64,000 nt of DNA from Candidatus Gastranaerophilales bacterium (GCA_944325525.1 CALVAK010000011.1:16266-80265), one strand, 5' to 3'; counted from the stretch's first letter, positions 9,301-19,195 are shown. The notes: generated from the letters alone by a model not told the origin. A program made the numbers and translations.

Positions 9301-10209
9301 TCAATTTTTTAAAGTACTATTTAGATATTTATCAAGAACAGAAAATAATTCTTTTTTTTCATCTTCATCCAAAACCACCAGCGGTTTACGAACATATTCT
9401 CTTATTATTCCGGTATATTCCAAAGCTGCTTTAACAGGAACAGGATTTGGAGCCATAAACAACTTTCTAAATAGAGGATATAATTTTAAATGCAATTTTA
9501 AGGCTTCTTCATTTTCTCCTTCAACAAAAGCATTAATCATTTCTTTTATTTCACTGCCGGCGATATGAGAAGCAACACTTATAACTCCGTATGCACCGAG
9601 TGACATCATAGGAATAGTTAAACTATCATCACCGGAATAAATAACAAAATCTTGCGGACAGAGCATTTTTATATCACTTATTAAATCCAAATCAGAATTA
9701 CTTTGTTTAACCGCAACAATATTTTTATACTCATTTGCTAATTTAGCAATAGTCACTGGCTGCATATTAACACCTGTTCTTCCAGGTATATTATAAAGAA
9801 TAACAGGTAAGTCAACAGCTTTTGCAACAGCTGAAAAATGTTCATACATCCCTTTTTGTGAAGGTTTATTGTAATAAGGGACAACAGATAAAATTGCATC
9901 AGCTCCTAGATTTTTTGCCATTAGAGAAGAATTTACTGCGGTTTCTGTTGAATTAGAGCCAGCACCCATAATTAATTTTACTCTGCCGTTTACTGTCTTT
10001 TTAACAAAAGCAAAAATTTCTTCTTCTTCCTCATGCGATAAAGTTGGAGTTTCACCGGTAGTACCTGCAATAAGAATTGCATCACTGCCAGTTGATATTA
10101 AATGATTTACCATCTTTTCAAGAGAATCAAAATCAATGCTTAAATCCGGCTTAAATGGTGTTACCATTGCCGTAATAACTCTGCCTAAATTACATCTGAT
10201 ATTATTCAT
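9301..10209 (-). CDS. dapA: 4-hydroxy-tetrahydrodipicolinate synthase
   Basis: DapA condenses pyruvate with aspartate semialdehyde, the first committed step to diaminopimelate and lysine. The 302-residue protein has the class I aldolase motifs: AGTTGETPTLSHEE (phosphate/substrate loop, about 46-59), the Tyr in LYNIPGRTG (about 138) and the Schiff-base lysine in VAVKQS (about 165). It is encoded 12 bases downstream of asd, which makes its substrate, so the pair is an operon. The ATG is preceded by AAGAGGG. Cell-wall peptidoglycan is a likely main sink for the product. Confidence 0.96.
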   Translation of the reverse strand: MNNIRCNLGRVITAMVTPFKPDLSIDFDSLEKMVNHLISTGSDAILIAGTTGETPTLSHEEEEEIFAFVKKTVNGRVKLIMGAGSNSTETAVNSSLMAKNLGADAILSVVPYYNKPSQKGMYEHFSAVAKAVDLPVILYNIPGRTGVNMQPVTIAKLANEYKNIVAVKQSNSDLDLISDIKMLCPQDFVIYSGDDSLTIPMMSLGAYGVISVASHIAGSEIKEMINAFVEGENEEALKLHLKLYPLFRKLFMAPNPVPVKAALEYTGIIREYVRKPLVVLDEDEKKELFSVLDKYLNSTLKN

Positions 10210-10221
10210 ATTTAATCCCTC

Positions 10222-11238
10222 TTAGAAAACCTGCATCTCAATAACTTTTTCTGCAATTCTTACTGTATTTAACGCAGCACCGATTCTGAGATTATCAGCA
10301 ACACACCAGAAAGAAATTGCATTATCAAAAGCTATATCTTTTCTTATTCTGCCGACATATACAGGATTTGTACCTGCAGCCATAACAGCAGTAGGGAACT
10401 CGTATTTTTCCGTATCATCAACAACTTCAACGCCCCATGCTTTTTCTAACAATTCTCTTGTTTTCTCAGGAGTAATTTCTTTTTCAAATTCTACTGTAAC
10501 CGCTTCAGAATGACCGATAAACACCGGAACTCTCACTGCTGTACAAGAAATAGGAGTATCTGGTTTTAAATGAAGAATTTTTCTTGTTTCATTTGTTACC
10601 TTCATCTCTTCCTTTGTATATCCGTTATCACAAAATGAATCTATTTGCGGAATAACATTATATGCAATAGGCTTTTTAAATACTTTATTCTCAAAACTCT
10701 TATTTTCATTAACAGCAACAGTATTTTCTCTTAGTTCGTTTATAGCTGCCAGCCCGGCTCCTGAAACCGATTGATATGTACTGACTATCATTCTTTTTAT
10801 TCCGGCATAATCATGCAATGGTTTTAAAACAAGCATTAACTGCGAAGTTGAACAATTTGGATTTGCTATTATACCTTTATGTAATCTTATATCTTCATCA
10901 TTAACACCTGCAATTACAAGAGGAACATCTTTTTCCATTCGAAAAGCACTTGAATTATCTATATATACAGCACCTCTTTTAACTGCCTCTTTTGCCAATG
11001 CAAGACTGGTTGAACCTCCTGCTGATGCCAGAACAATGTTTATTCCTTCAAATGCATCAGGAACTGCTTCTATAACTTTATATTTTTTTCCTTTAAATTC
11101 AATTTCCTTTCCCGCACTTTTTTTACTTGCAAGGAATTTTATATCCTCAAATTCAACATTATTTTCTTCTAAAATTTTTAAAATGTTTCTGCCGACTACT
11201 CCTGTAGCACCCAAAACACCTATTACCGGTTTTCTCAT
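10222..11238 (-). CDS. asd: Aspartate-semialdehyde dehydrogenase
   Basis: Asd reduces aspartyl phosphate to aspartate semialdehyde with NADPH, feeding DAP/lysine, threonine and methionine synthesis. The N-terminus VIGVLGATGVVGRNIL is the NADP-binding glycine loop, NPNCSTSQL carries the catalytic Cys, and QSVSGAGLAA and the C-terminal WCVADNLRIGAALN follow. The start is placed at 11238, where GAGGAAG precedes the ATG. An in-frame ATG 24 bases upstream would put this ribosome site inside the coding region. Length from this start is 338 residues, normal for the family. It is the first gene of the asd-dapA operon. Confidence 0.96.
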   Translation of the reverse strand: MRKPVIGVLGATGVVGRNILKILEENNVEFEDIKFLASKKSAGKEIEFKGKKYKVIEAVPDAFEGINIVLASAGGSTSLALAKEAVKRGAVYIDNSSAFRMEKDVPLVIAGVNDEDIRLHKGIIANPNCSTSQLMLVLKPLHDYAGIKRMIVSTYQSVSGAGLAAINELRENTVAVNENKSFENKVFKKPIAYNVIPQIDSFCDNGYTKEEMKVTNETRKILHLKPDTPISCTAVRVPVFIGHSEAVTVEFEKEITPEKTRELLEKAWGVEVVDDTEKYEFPTAVMAAGTNPVYVGRIRKDIAFDNAISFWCVADNLRIGAALNTVRIAEKVIEMQVF

Positions 11239-11377
11239 ATTAGCTTCCTCTTTTATTCTCAATAAAAATTATCCGACAAATTCCATATTATTACAAGTCT
11301 TTATATATGTCAGGGGAAAAAATTAAAACAAGCAGAAGAAGTGAGTATTTTTTTACTTGTATATTTTAAATGTAAAC

Positions 11378-11404
11378 AAATATTAACTTTTATAGTTAAT
11401 ATTT
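11378..11404. other. Perfect 11-bp inverted repeat upstream of asd
   Basis: AAATATTAACT (11378-11388) and AGTTAATATTT (11394-11404) are exact inverted copies around TTTAT. There is no T-run on either side, so it is not a plain terminator. It lies about 140 bp upstream of asd and about 45 bp upstream of the small-RNA candidate promoter, so it could be an operator for either. AT-rich palindromes also arise by chance in such DNA. Confidence 0.35.
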
Positions 11405-11424
11405 GAAATAATAACATCAACTAC

Positions 11425-11530
11425 TTTACTAAGTAAGAAAAAAGATGTATAATAAATTTGTTATTAATGTTTCGGCTAGTGTAAATAGTGCAAGTTCTTA
11501 AATCTTACTTTAGAAACTTGCATTTTTTTT
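11425..11530 (+). ncRNA. Candidate small RNA with its own promoter and terminator
   Basis: On the plus strand TTTACT (11425-11430) and a perfect TATAAT (11448-11453) are spaced 17 bp. About 30 bases after the expected start near 11460 there is a hairpin, TGCAAGTT (11489-11496) with AACTTGCA (11515-11522), followed directly by eight T residues. That is a complete transcription unit of about 70 nt with no reading frame. Both flanking protein genes are on the minus strand, so neither needs a plus-strand terminator here. The RNA would overlap the stop codon of the dehydrogenase gene ending at 11529. No family is recognised. Confidence 0.5.
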
Positions 11531-12533
11531 ATGTAATTTTATTAGTTAATTTATGACCTTGCAAATATTGTGTAAGATTTCTAAGAGTTGTATAAAGAAT
11601 TCTGTCTATTGCCTCTTTTGTATCGTAAGCAATATGCGGTGTTGCAACCACATTATCCAAATTCAAAAGTTTATTATTAATTAAAGAAATTCTTAAATTT
11701 TTTAAATTCAGATTTTCGCCCGGTTTTTTATTTGAAATGGTTTCTTCAAATTCTAAAACATCAAGAGCAGCACCTTTTATCCTTTTTTCAAGAAGAGCAT
11801 CATACAATGATTCTGTATCAATCAATTCTCCTCTTGCCGTATTAACTATCACTGCAGTTCTTTTCATTAAATCTAAACGATTTTTGTTTATTATATGATA
11901 TGTACCCTCATTTAAAGGAGCATGCAGCATTATTATATCTGACTGTCTGCATAATGTATCTATATCTGAATATTTTATGTCAAAATCCCTTTCTATATCA
12001 GGATTTTTCGCTATATCATAACATATTACATTCATAGAAAAGCCTTTCGCTATTTTTATGGACTTTGACCCTATAGAACCTGTTCCAATAATTCCTATTG
12101 TTTTATCGTAAAGCTCTGTTCCGAACATTTCAGGATACATATCTCCCTGTTTTAATTCCTGTATTCCAGAACATATTTTTCTTATAAGATTTAATAATAT
12201 ACCGAAAGAAAATTCTGCAACCGTATAATCTCCATAATGAGGAGTATTTGCAACGATTATGCCTTTTTTATTACAATATTCTGTGTCTATATGGCTGTAT
12301 CCTACAGAACGTGTTAAAATCAGTTTCAAGTTATTAAATTTCTCTAAAGTTTCTTTTTTTAAACGTGATGAAGTAAATACAGAAATTATTTGGGCATTCT
12401 CTTCCGTTTTATCAAGTTGAGTGTTATCGTTTAATTCATAATTTTTATAGATATATTTATAGTTATTCCCTAATTCTTTATTAAAAAAATCCCGTTCATA
12501 ATCATTAATATCGTACAAAACAATTGTCTGCAT
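11529..12533 (-). CDS. D-isomer-specific 2-hydroxyacid dehydrogenase (D-lactate dehydrogenase-like)
   Basis: This NAD-dependent oxidoreductase interconverts a 2-keto acid and a D-2-hydroxy acid. It shows the Rossmann loop GIIGTGSIGSKS (about 148-159), the catalytic Arg region NTARGELIDTESL, the Glu-containing ALDVLEFEE stretch and the catalytic His in TPHIAYDTKEA. Overall it resembles fermentative D-lactate dehydrogenases more than phosphoglycerate dehydrogenase, and it lacks an ACT domain; the substrate is inferred only. The start is set at 12533, where GGAG is 6 bases upstream; the in-frame ATG at 12551 lacks a site. It is a single gene with separate transcripts on both sides. Confidence 0.85.
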   Translation of the reverse strand: MQTIVLYDINDYERDFFNKELGNNYKYIYKNYELNDNTQLDKTEENAQIISVFTSSRLKKETLEKFNNLKLILTRSVGYSHIDTEYCNKKGIIVANTPHYGDYTVAEFSFGILLNLIRKICSGIQELKQGDMYPEMFGTELYDKTIGIIGTGSIGSKSIKIAKGFSMNVICYDIAKNPDIERDFDIKYSDIDTLCRQSDIIMLHAPLNEGTYHIINKNRLDLMKRTAVIVNTARGELIDTESLYDALLEKRIKGAALDVLEFEETISNKKPGENLNLKNLRISLINNKLLNLDNVVATPHIAYDTKEAIDRILYTTLRNLTQYLQGHKLTNKIT

Positions 12534-12657
12534 TTTATTCTCCGTTCTCAATACAATGTATCAAAAAAGGATAAAAATAATATCAGCCATTCCGGGATAT
12601 AAAGAATAAAAAATAAAATAAGTTATATACAACTATTAACGTCTTAGTATCTTTTAT

Positions 12658-14310
12658 TTAAACCCCGATTAAATTTTTCGCAAAGGATACGGATTCTTCA
12701 TTAATTTCTCCGGCAGCAAGAAGGGCTATCGCCTTAATTCTGTTATCGTCTTTTAAGTTGTATACGCTTATTTTTGTAACATCTGTCTGTTCTTTTTTTA
12801 CATAAAAATGACTTGCTGCTTTCGCCGCAATTATCGGTTGATGAGTTATAAGTATAACCTGATGTGATTTAGCTAAATTAACAATTTCATCTGCCACCGC
12901 CTGAGAGGCTTTACCGGAAATACCTGTATCAATTTCATCGAATATAACAGTATTCGTATCATCTGCATGGGCAAAAATTGTTTTTATTGCAAGCATTATC
13001 CTGGATATTTCACCTCCGGAAGCAGTTTTAGCCAACGGTTTTAATGTTTCTGATACATTTGTTGATATTAGAAATTCTACTTTATCCGTTCCATTTTCAT
13101 TCATTGGAGCTTGTTCTATATTTATTTCGAATTTTGATTTAGGCAGTTCAAGTTTTTCAAGTTCCATCGTAACAGCAGCTGAAAGAGCTTTTGCCAGCTC
13201 TTTTCTTGCACTGCTTATTACTTGAGCCAAATTATTCAGTTCTTCTTCTATATCTGCCACTTCTTTTTTAGTTTTAATAAATTCATCTTGAGAGCATTCT
13301 ATATTATTTAGCTCTGAAACAAGTTCACTATACTTACTTAAAACGTTTTCAAGGGAATTACCATATTTCCTTTTTATTTTATCAAGAAGACTTAATCTTT
13401 CTTGTATTGTGTCTAATCTTTCATTATCATTTTCTTTTGAATCGGAATAGTCCCTTAATTTAGAAGCAATATCCTTTAAACTTTCATACGTATTTATAAA
13501 TTCTTCTTCTATATCTAAAACAGATTCATCCATCTGTGACAATTTAGTAATATTTGATTTAACATTTCCCAATGCGGCAATTATATTATCATCATCACCG
13601 TATAATGACCAGTAAGAAGAAAAAGATAATTCTTTTAGTTTTTCAATATTAGATAAAATTTCAACTTCTTTTTCGAGTTTTTCACATTCTTCTATGTCGG
13701 AAATTGAAGCATTTTCTATTTCCTGAATTTGAAATTTTAAAAAATCTTCCTGCTGTTTAGTTGTATTAATAATATTTTCCAGCTCTTCAAGACGTTTTTG
13801 AAGAGAAAGATATTTATTGTACTTTTCTTTATAAATAAAAATATTATCTCTGTGCGGTTTAAGTGCAAAATTATCAAGTAAAACAATATGATTTTTAGGT
13901 TTTACATAGTTATAGCTTTGATGCTGTGTATGAATATCAAGTAATTTTTCTCTTATTTCTTTTACAAAATCCAGAGTCACCTGCACACCATTAATTCTGA
14001 ACCTCGTTGCAGAAGACAATATTTCCCTTGATATAATTAATTCTTGAGAGTCAATATCTATACCGTTTTGAAGAAAAAAAGATTTATCAAAATTTTCTTG
14101 TAATTCAAGCAATAACTCTATATATGCTCTGTCTCTTCCGTTTTTTATAACATCTTTACCTGCTTTAGCACCAAAAACAGAATCAATCGCCCCTATTATA
14201 ATACTCTTTCCAGCACCGGTTTCACCCGTAAATACGTTAAACCCCTTATCAAATTCAAGAGTTAAATCATCAATTAATATATAATTTTTTATACTGATTG
14301 ATTTTATCAT
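12658..14310 (-). CDS. recN: DNA repair protein RecN
   Basis: RecN is an SMC-like ATPase that acts early in recombinational repair of double-strand breaks. The 550-residue protein has the N-terminal ATPase half with Walker A GETGAGKSIIIGAID (about 30-44), a long coiled-coil middle (about 150-360), an ABC-type signature in TASGGEISRIMLA and Walker B VIFDEIDTGISGKA, followed by LITHQP. Length matches the family. It lies one base downstream of nadK, with its start adjoining the nadK stop, so the two are translated from one message. Confidence 0.95.
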   Translation of the reverse strand: MIKSISIKNYILIDDLTLEFDKGFNVFTGETGAGKSIIIGAIDSVFGAKAGKDVIKNGRDRAYIELLLELQENFDKSFFLQNGIDIDSQELIISREILSSATRFRINGVQVTLDFVKEIREKLLDIHTQHQSYNYVKPKNHIVLLDNFALKPHRDNIFIYKEKYNKYLSLQKRLEELENIINTTKQQEDFLKFQIQEIENASISDIEECEKLEKEVEILSNIEKLKELSFSSYWSLYGDDDNIIAALGNVKSNITKLSQMDESVLDIEEEFINTYESLKDIASKLRDYSDSKENDNERLDTIQERLSLLDKIKRKYGNSLENVLSKYSELVSELNNIECSQDEFIKTKKEVADIEEELNNLAQVISSARKELAKALSAAVTMELEKLELPKSKFEINIEQAPMNENGTDKVEFLISTNVSETLKPLAKTASGGEISRIMLAIKTIFAHADDTNTVIFDEIDTGISGKASQAVADEIVNLAKSHQVILITHQPIIAAKAASHFYVKKEQTDVTKISVYNLKDDNRIKAIALLAAGEINEESVSFAKNLIGV

Positions 14311-14311
14311 T

Positions 14312-15163
14312 TTATCCCTTCCAGGAAAGTCCCCAATGCAACTTCTCTTTTAAAACAGAATAGAATGAATTCTTTTCCAGATTTAATAAAACAAGCCTTG
14401 CACTATAACTGCATTTTTTTATTTCAATCGCTTCATTAATTCCTATAGCAAATGTTTCCTGACCATCGGCTGAAATCTTTAATAACGGTTTATTTTGGCT
14501 TGATGTCACTTTTATGACTTCATTTGAAGGTATAACAATTGGTCTTGCATTCATTGTATGCGGGCAAATAGGCACAACTACAATAGCATCAAGAGTCGGA
14601 GCCAGAATCGGACCTCCGGCTGAAAGAGTATACGCAGTAGACCCTGTCGGCGTTGAAATTATTATTCCATCCGCAAGGTAATCACACACTATATTATCAT
14701 TAATATGAACATATAATCTGGATGTTCTTGAAAAGCCATCACCTTTTATAACAATATCATTCAGGGCATTTAATTTTTCTTCCATAGCACTAAGCATTAA
14801 TCTGTCTTCTATTTTAAAAGAACCATTTAAAATACATCCTATTGCTTCATTTATTTGCGAAGATTTAGCCTGAGAAAGAAATCCTAGTCTGCCTAGATTT
14901 ATTCCCAATATAGGGGTATTATATCTGGCATAATATCTGGCTGTCCTCAATATTGTTCCGTCACCACCCAAAACAATGGCAAGCGTGTATTTTTGCGAAT
15001 ATTCTTCTGTTGTTAAAATACTGCATTGTATGTCATTGTCATTTAGCAATGTCTCTATTGATTTACTTATATATGCAGCTTTTTGATTTTCTTTATTATA
15101 GAATACACCTACATTTGAAACATCTATGGAATCATTATTTACTGATTTTACTATTTTCGCCAT
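14312..15163 (-). CDS. nadK: NAD kinase
   Basis: NadK phosphorylates NAD to NADP using ATP or polyphosphate. The 283-residue protein has the diagnostic VLGGDGTILRTARY (about 68-81), INLGRLGFLSQ, a loop around NDIVIKGDGFSR, and TPTGSTAYTLSAGGPI (about 176-191). It lies between the O-methyltransferase gene and recN on the same strand with gaps of a few bases, forming the tail of the dnaJ-propeller-methyltransferase-nadK-recN run. A nadK-recN pairing is common in bacteria. Confidence 0.95.
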   Translation of the reverse strand: MAKIVKSVNNDSIDVSNVGVFYNKENQKAAYISKSIETLLNDNDIQCSILTTEEYSQKYTLAIVLGGDGTILRTARYYARYNTPILGINLGRLGFLSQAKSSQINEAIGCILNGSFKIEDRLMLSAMEEKLNALNDIVIKGDGFSRTSRLYVHINDNIVCDYLADGIIISTPTGSTAYTLSAGGPILAPTLDAIVVVPICPHTMNARPIVIPSNEVIKVTSSQNKPLLKISADGQETFAIGINEAIEIKKCSYSARLVLLNLEKNSFYSVLKEKLHWGLSWKG

Positions 15164-15165
15164 TT

Positions 15166-15723
15166 TTACTCCTGAATTTTATATGCCATTAACATACCAT
15201 CCGGTAAATCAAGAATTTGAACCTGATAGTCACTATGTGATGATATTGCTTCTATAAAAGGTTCAACTTTTTTTGCATGAGATGTAACATTATCTGCTAA
15301 AATTATACCGCCTTTTCTCACTATAGGATGAATTACTTCAAAATATTTAATATATTCCTGCTTATTTGCATCAATAAATACAATATCAAATTTTTCCTTA
15401 ATCTCCTCTTTTATAACATCATAAGCCGAACCAATTTTGCATGTAATGATATCAGCCAATCCGCACATTTGAAAATATTCTTTAGCAAGATTTTGTCTTT
15501 TCTCCCAAAATTCAATCGTCGTAAGATGACCACCCGTAGTTTTTAATGCCTCTGCAATCCATATTCCCGAATACCCGTTTGAAGTTCCCAGTTCCAGAAC
15601 ATTTTTTGCATTCATTATTTTTATTAGCATATTAATAAAATTTCCGCTCTGATGAGAAACATTCCAAAATTTATCTGAAGTTACTTCAAGCTCTTTTAAT
15701 ACCTTCTCTATAACATTATTCAT
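15166..15723 (-). CDS. SAM-dependent O-methyltransferase (caffeoyl-CoA/catechol OMT-like)
   Basis: The 185-residue protein fits the small class I methyltransferase family related to catechol and caffeoyl-CoA O-methyltransferases. SAM-binding loop VLELGTSNGYSGIWIA (about 41-56) is followed by LTTIEFWEKRQ, the metal/substrate segment FDIVFIDANKQEY and GIILADNVTSH. In this family DAxK and DN residues bind a divalent metal that positions the hydroxyl acceptor. The substrate is unknown. It overlaps the end of the upstream propeller gene by 8 bases, so translation is probably coupled. Confidence 0.85.
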   Translation of the reverse strand: MNNVIEKVLKELEVTSDKFWNVSHQSGNFINMLIKIMNAKNVLELGTSNGYSGIWIAEALKTTGGHLTTIEFWEKRQNLAKEYFQMCGLADIITCKIGSAYDVIKEEIKEKFDIVFIDANKQEYIKYFEVIHPIVRKGGIILADNVTSHAKKVEPFIEAISSHSDYQVQILDLPDGMLMAYKIQE

Positions 15724-17332
15724 TATTTTTTCTGTCCAGTATTGTTATCATATTAATATATTCACTTATTGGAAGTGTTTGAACAGATTTTTCTTTATCT
15801 GTATCATAAACAACATATTTTAAATCAGACATATTTGTAATTACTGCCAGATTAGAATTTGGAACCGGAGTAAATGCCTTTGAAAATCCATCTACTGGTA
15901 ATTTTTCACTTTTTAATTCTCCGTTTGAAACATCGTACACATAAACACTGTTATCTCCTGCACAAAGAACAAATATTTTTTTGTTTTTAACGTACATATC
16001 AACCGGTTTTTTACCAATTTTAATTTCTTTTATACTTGTTGAATATGTTTTTGCATTTTTAATAAGCTCTTCTTCTTCAACATCTTCTATTTCATAATCA
16101 AAGACCAAATCCTCAGTTATAAGCTCGGCATCATTTTCTTCTTCTTTTTGAGCTTTTTCTTTTTCTAACTGTTTTTTAGTTTTTGTTATTTCATTATCCT
16201 GCAATAAATCAAAATAAATTATTCTTAATTTGGGCTGGGTACGTGCAACGGTATATATTACATTATCTTTTAAAATAAGCTTTGTAGCATTAGGGTAACT
16301 TGATATTAACTTGTTAGTATATCCGTTAACAAGGTCTAAAACATATATACAGGAAGTTTTCATATCTATATATGCCAATTTTGACCCGTCATCAGAAAGC
16401 GAAAGACGCTGCGGTGCTCCTATTAATTGTATTTTTTCTTTTATTGTCATAGAATCCAAATCTATTATGAAAAGAGATTCATCTTTCGTACTCGCAACAT
16501 ACGCTTTTTTATTATTGTCATCCACTGCTATTTCAGAAGGAATTGCAGTTAAATCAATTTGTTTAGCTATATACTCATTAGCGATATCAATAACATCAAT
16601 ATTTTTTAAATTTCTTGAGGCTACCAAAAGAAATTTACCTCCTAGAACCGGTTTAATATCCTTTATTACTCCTGATGTTTTTAAAGAATATAGCGGTTCT
16701 GTCACTGTAGAAGAAAAAATTTGAAGATATTCCGTCTGAAAATTATTTACAAAAAACAACTTATCTTTTAAAGCCAAAGGAACATTATAATTTTTCGTAT
16801 CTACAACTCTTTTGCCTGAGGGCAAAGGAGCCGTTTTTCTCGTAGAAGCCACATCTGTTGTTTTTGCACTGCCTATAAGAGGAATCCTTACGTCTCCCAA
16901 AACTCCTGCCAGACTGTCAGGAAGAACCAGACCCCTTGGAACAACTATATCTTGAGGAAGAAGCCCTGTTTTTATTTCTACCGGCATGTCAGGAATGTTT
17001 CTGACTGTTAAAGTTCCTTTTCCTGTTCTGATTGTTTTCAGAAGTCCCATATTATTATTAAATAATACCATATCCGGAAGCTTATCCATTGTTTGATTAG
17101 CCGGATATGTTTTTACTATTTTTAATTCTTCAGCTTTTTCAGGGTATGCAGGAAATACCGGAAGATACATTACATCATCACTATATACAATTATTCCGTC
17201 AAATCTTATTGTAGGAACTTTCTTTTGTGAAACAAGAAAATCCCTCACTTCTTTAGGCAAAGGCGTTGCAAATACTGAAAGTGCATTAAAAACGAAAAAT
17301 ATAAGCAAAAATATTATTAATTTTATTTTCAT
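15716..17332 (-). CDS. Exported beta-propeller (YncE/YVTN-like) protein
   Basis: From the start used here the protein is about 538 residues and opens with a signal peptide (MKIKLIIFLLIFFVFNALSV, then FA). The second half shows repeated beta-propeller strands such as VLGGKFLLVASRNLKNIDVID, KKAYVASTKDESLFIIDL, SKLAYIDMKTSCIYVLDL and KIFVLCAGDNSVYVYDV, interrupted by an acidic insert (EKEEENDAEL to DVEEEELIK). YVTN/YncE propellers are periplasmic or cell-surface scaffolds; no catalytic site is apparent. The ATG at 17332 has AGAGG 4 bases upstream. A start 27 bases further up would overlap the end of dnaJ and place basic residues before the signal peptide. Function unknown; exported location inferred. 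Confidence 0.75.
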   Translation of the reverse strand: MKIKLIIFLLIFFVFNALSVFATPLPKEVRDFLVSQKKVPTIRFDGIIVYSDDVMYLPVFPAYPEKAEELKIVKTYPANQTMDKLPDMVLFNNNMGLLKTIRTGKGTLTVRNIPDMPVEIKTGLLPQDIVVPRGLVLPDSLAGVLGDVRIPLIGSAKTTDVASTRKTAPLPSGKRVVDTKNYNVPLALKDKLFFVNNFQTEYLQIFSSTVTEPLYSLKTSGVIKDIKPVLGGKFLLVASRNLKNIDVIDIANEYIAKQIDLTAIPSEIAVDDNNKKAYVASTKDESLFIIDLDSMTIKEKIQLIGAPQRLSLSDDGSKLAYIDMKTSCIYVLDLVNGYTNKLISSYPNATKLILKDNVIYTVARTQPKLRIIYFDLLQDNEITKTKKQLEKEKAQKEEENDAELITEDLVFDYEIEDVEEEELIKNAKTYSTSIKEIKIGKKPVDMYVKNKKIFVLCAGDNSVYVYDVSNGELKSEKLPVDGFSKAFTPVPNSNLAVITNMSDLKYVVYDTDKEKSVQTLPISEYINMITILDRKNNE

Positions 17333-17342
17333 ACTACCTCTT

Positions 17343-18464
17343 TTAATTATGAAGTACATTCTTCATTTTATCAATGAACTTGGAAGAGGGCTTTTTGTTA
17401 CGATTAATTTCAAAAAGTTTGTTATATAATTGTTTTTCCTCAGAAGAAAGACTCTGTGGAGTTTTTATTTTAACAATAAAATTATGATTTCCTCTTTTTG
17501 TATTATTGCCAAGGTATGGGACACCGGCTCCTTTTATTTGAAGAATTTTATCCTGTTGAATTCCTGCAGGAATTTGCAGCTGCTGAACTCCGTCAAGAGT
17601 ATTAACTTCAACAATATCACCCAATGCAGCCTGAGGGAATGTAATATCTACTGTTGAAAATATTTCATAGCCTTCTCTTTTAAACTCTTTATGCTCTTTT
17701 ACATAAAGAACAACAATTAAATCGCCAGTTCTTCCGCCATTTTTACCGCAGTTACCTTCCTGAGCCAAACCAATTCTAGATCCGTTGTCAACTCCTTTTG
17801 GAATAGTAATATGCAGTGTTCTTTCAACTTCTATTCTTCCGTCACCTTTACATTTAGGACAAGGATTAGGATTTATTTTCCCGCTGCCTCCGCATTTAGG
17901 ACAAGTTGTTATTTGACGAAAACTTCCAAGAGGTGTCTGTGTAACCTGTTGAACTCTGCCGCTGCCTCCGCAGGTAGGACACGTTTCCGGTTTTGTCCCT
18001 GCTTTTGAACCTGTTCCTTTACATTCGTCGCAAACTTCTAGATGAGATATTTTTATTTCTTTTTCAACTCCAAAAACAGCTTCTTCAAATTCTATCTGTA
18101 AATTTAATCTTAAATCCGCACCATTTTGAGGACTATTAGGGTTAGATGCTCTTTCTGAAAATCCAAATCCTCCGAAGAAGCTCTCAAATATATCATTTAA
18201 GTCACCAAATCCAGCATCAAAAGGCCCTGATGTTCCAAATCCTGCTTCTCTTAATCCGTCTTCACCGTATCTGTCATAAGTTGCTCTCTTATTATCATCC
18301 ATTAAAGTTTCATAAGCTTTTCCAAGCTCTTTGAATTTTTCTTCTGCATCAGGAGCCTTATTTACATCCGGATGATACTGCCTCGCTTTTTTTCTGAATG
18401 CACTTTTTATTTCTTCTTTTGTGGCATTTCTGTCAACGCCCAATATCTCATAATAATCACTCAT
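17343..18464 (-). CDS. dnaJ: Chaperone protein DnaJ
   Basis: DnaJ is the J-domain co-chaperone that delivers unfolded proteins to DnaK and stimulates its ATPase. All domains are present in 373 residues: J domain (1-70) with YHPDVN, a Gly/Phe region ([14 protein letters not shown]), four zinc-binding CxxCxGxG repeats ([32 protein letters not shown], about 150-215) and the C-terminal substrate-binding domains. It follows grpE by 80 bases on the same strand. dnaK is not in the window. Confidence 0.97.
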   Translation of the reverse strand: MSDYYEILGVDRNATKEEIKSAFRKKARQYHPDVNKAPDAEEKFKELGKAYETLMDDNKRATYDRYGEDGLREAGFGTSGPFDAGFGDLNDIFESFFGGFGFSERASNPNSPQNGADLRLNLQIEFEEAVFGVEKEIKISHLEVCDECKGTGSKAGTKPETCPTCGGSGRVQQVTQTPLGSFRQITTCPKCGGSGKINPNPCPKCKGDGRIEVERTLHITIPKGVDNGSRIGLAQEGNCGKNGGRTGDLIVVLYVKEHKEFKREGYEIFSTVDITFPQAALGDIVEVNTLDGVQQLQIPAGIQQDKILQIKGAGVPYLGNNTKRGNHNFIVKIKTPQSLSSEEKQLYNKLFEINRNKKPSSKFIDKMKNVLHN

Positions 18465-18544
18465 TCTATCATTCTCTCATTTGTTTTTATGTTTCAGCTG
18501 CTTTTACACTACCTTTATAGTTCTCTTCTTTTTCTCTTTCTTTA

Positions 18545-19195
18545 TTATTGTTTAACTGCAACGTCGACTAATGCCGGTCTTATAACTTTATCACCGAGCT
18601 TATACCCTTTTTGCAGTTCTTTTATTATTGTTTCTTCCGGATATTCATCTGTAGGTGTCTGCATTACAGCATCATGGAACGATGGATCGAATTTTTCCCC
18701 AACGCTTTTTATTTGTTCCAATCCGAGTTTTGATAAAGAATCCATCAATTGTTTATTTAACACGAAAAATGTTTCTTTCATTTTATCAATATTATCAATC
18801 TGTTCTACTGCCTGCATTGCACGGTCAAAATTATCCACAACTTCTATTACTTTTTTCATACACTCTTCTGCTCCGTACTTCAAAAGAGCTTCTCTTTCCT
18901 GCATCTGTCTTTTTCTGTAATTTTCAAAGTCCGCTGCAAGTCTTATATATTGATTGTTTAAATTTTCAAAATCAATTTTTAATTTTTCAGCTTCATTGTT
19001 TGTTTCTTCTATATTTTCTTCGTTCTTTTCTTCTACTTCATTTTCTTCAGCATTGTTTTCTGCTACTTCTGCTTCTTCGTTCTGTTTTGTTTCATTAATA
19101 TCATTATCCATAATATTTTTGTCATCTCCTTTATTATTTTCATTATTTATAAAAGGATTATCCTTATCTATATTTTTTTGAAAAAAATTTTTCAT
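18545..19195 (-). CDS. grpE: Nucleotide exchange factor GrpE
   Basis: GrpE releases ADP from DnaK. The protein has 216 residues. The first 70 or so are an acidic, low-complexity Asn/Glu extension, followed by the long coiled coil (EAEKLKIDFENLNNQYIRL, then AADFENYRKRQMQER) and the C-terminal beta domain (VGEKFDPSFHDAVMQ, GYKLGDKVIRPALVDV). The start at 19195 has AGGAAA upstream and a good promoter behind it. Heat-shock control is likely, but no CIRCE element is visible. Confidence 0.95.
   Translation of the reverse strand: MKNFFQKNIDKDNPFINNENNKGDDKNIMDNDINETKQNEEAEVAENNAEENEVEEKNEENIEETNNEAEKLKIDFENLNNQYIRLAADFENYRKRQMQEREALLKYGAEECMKKVIEVVDNFDRAMQAVEQIDNIDKMKETFFVLNKQLMDSLSKLGLEQIKSVGEKFDPSFHDAVMQTPTDEYPEETIIKELQKGYKLGDKVIRPALVDVAVKQ

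Noticed and set aside
11489..11530. Terminator of the dehydrogenase gene ending at 11529
   Set aside because: The T-run is on the plus strand only; read on the minus strand the hairpin is not followed by T residues, so it cannot be that gene's terminator.
18655..19098. 147-codon plus-strand open frame opposite grpE
   Set aside because: It is antisense to the acidic low-complexity region of grpE; the Leu/Phe-rich translation is an artefact.
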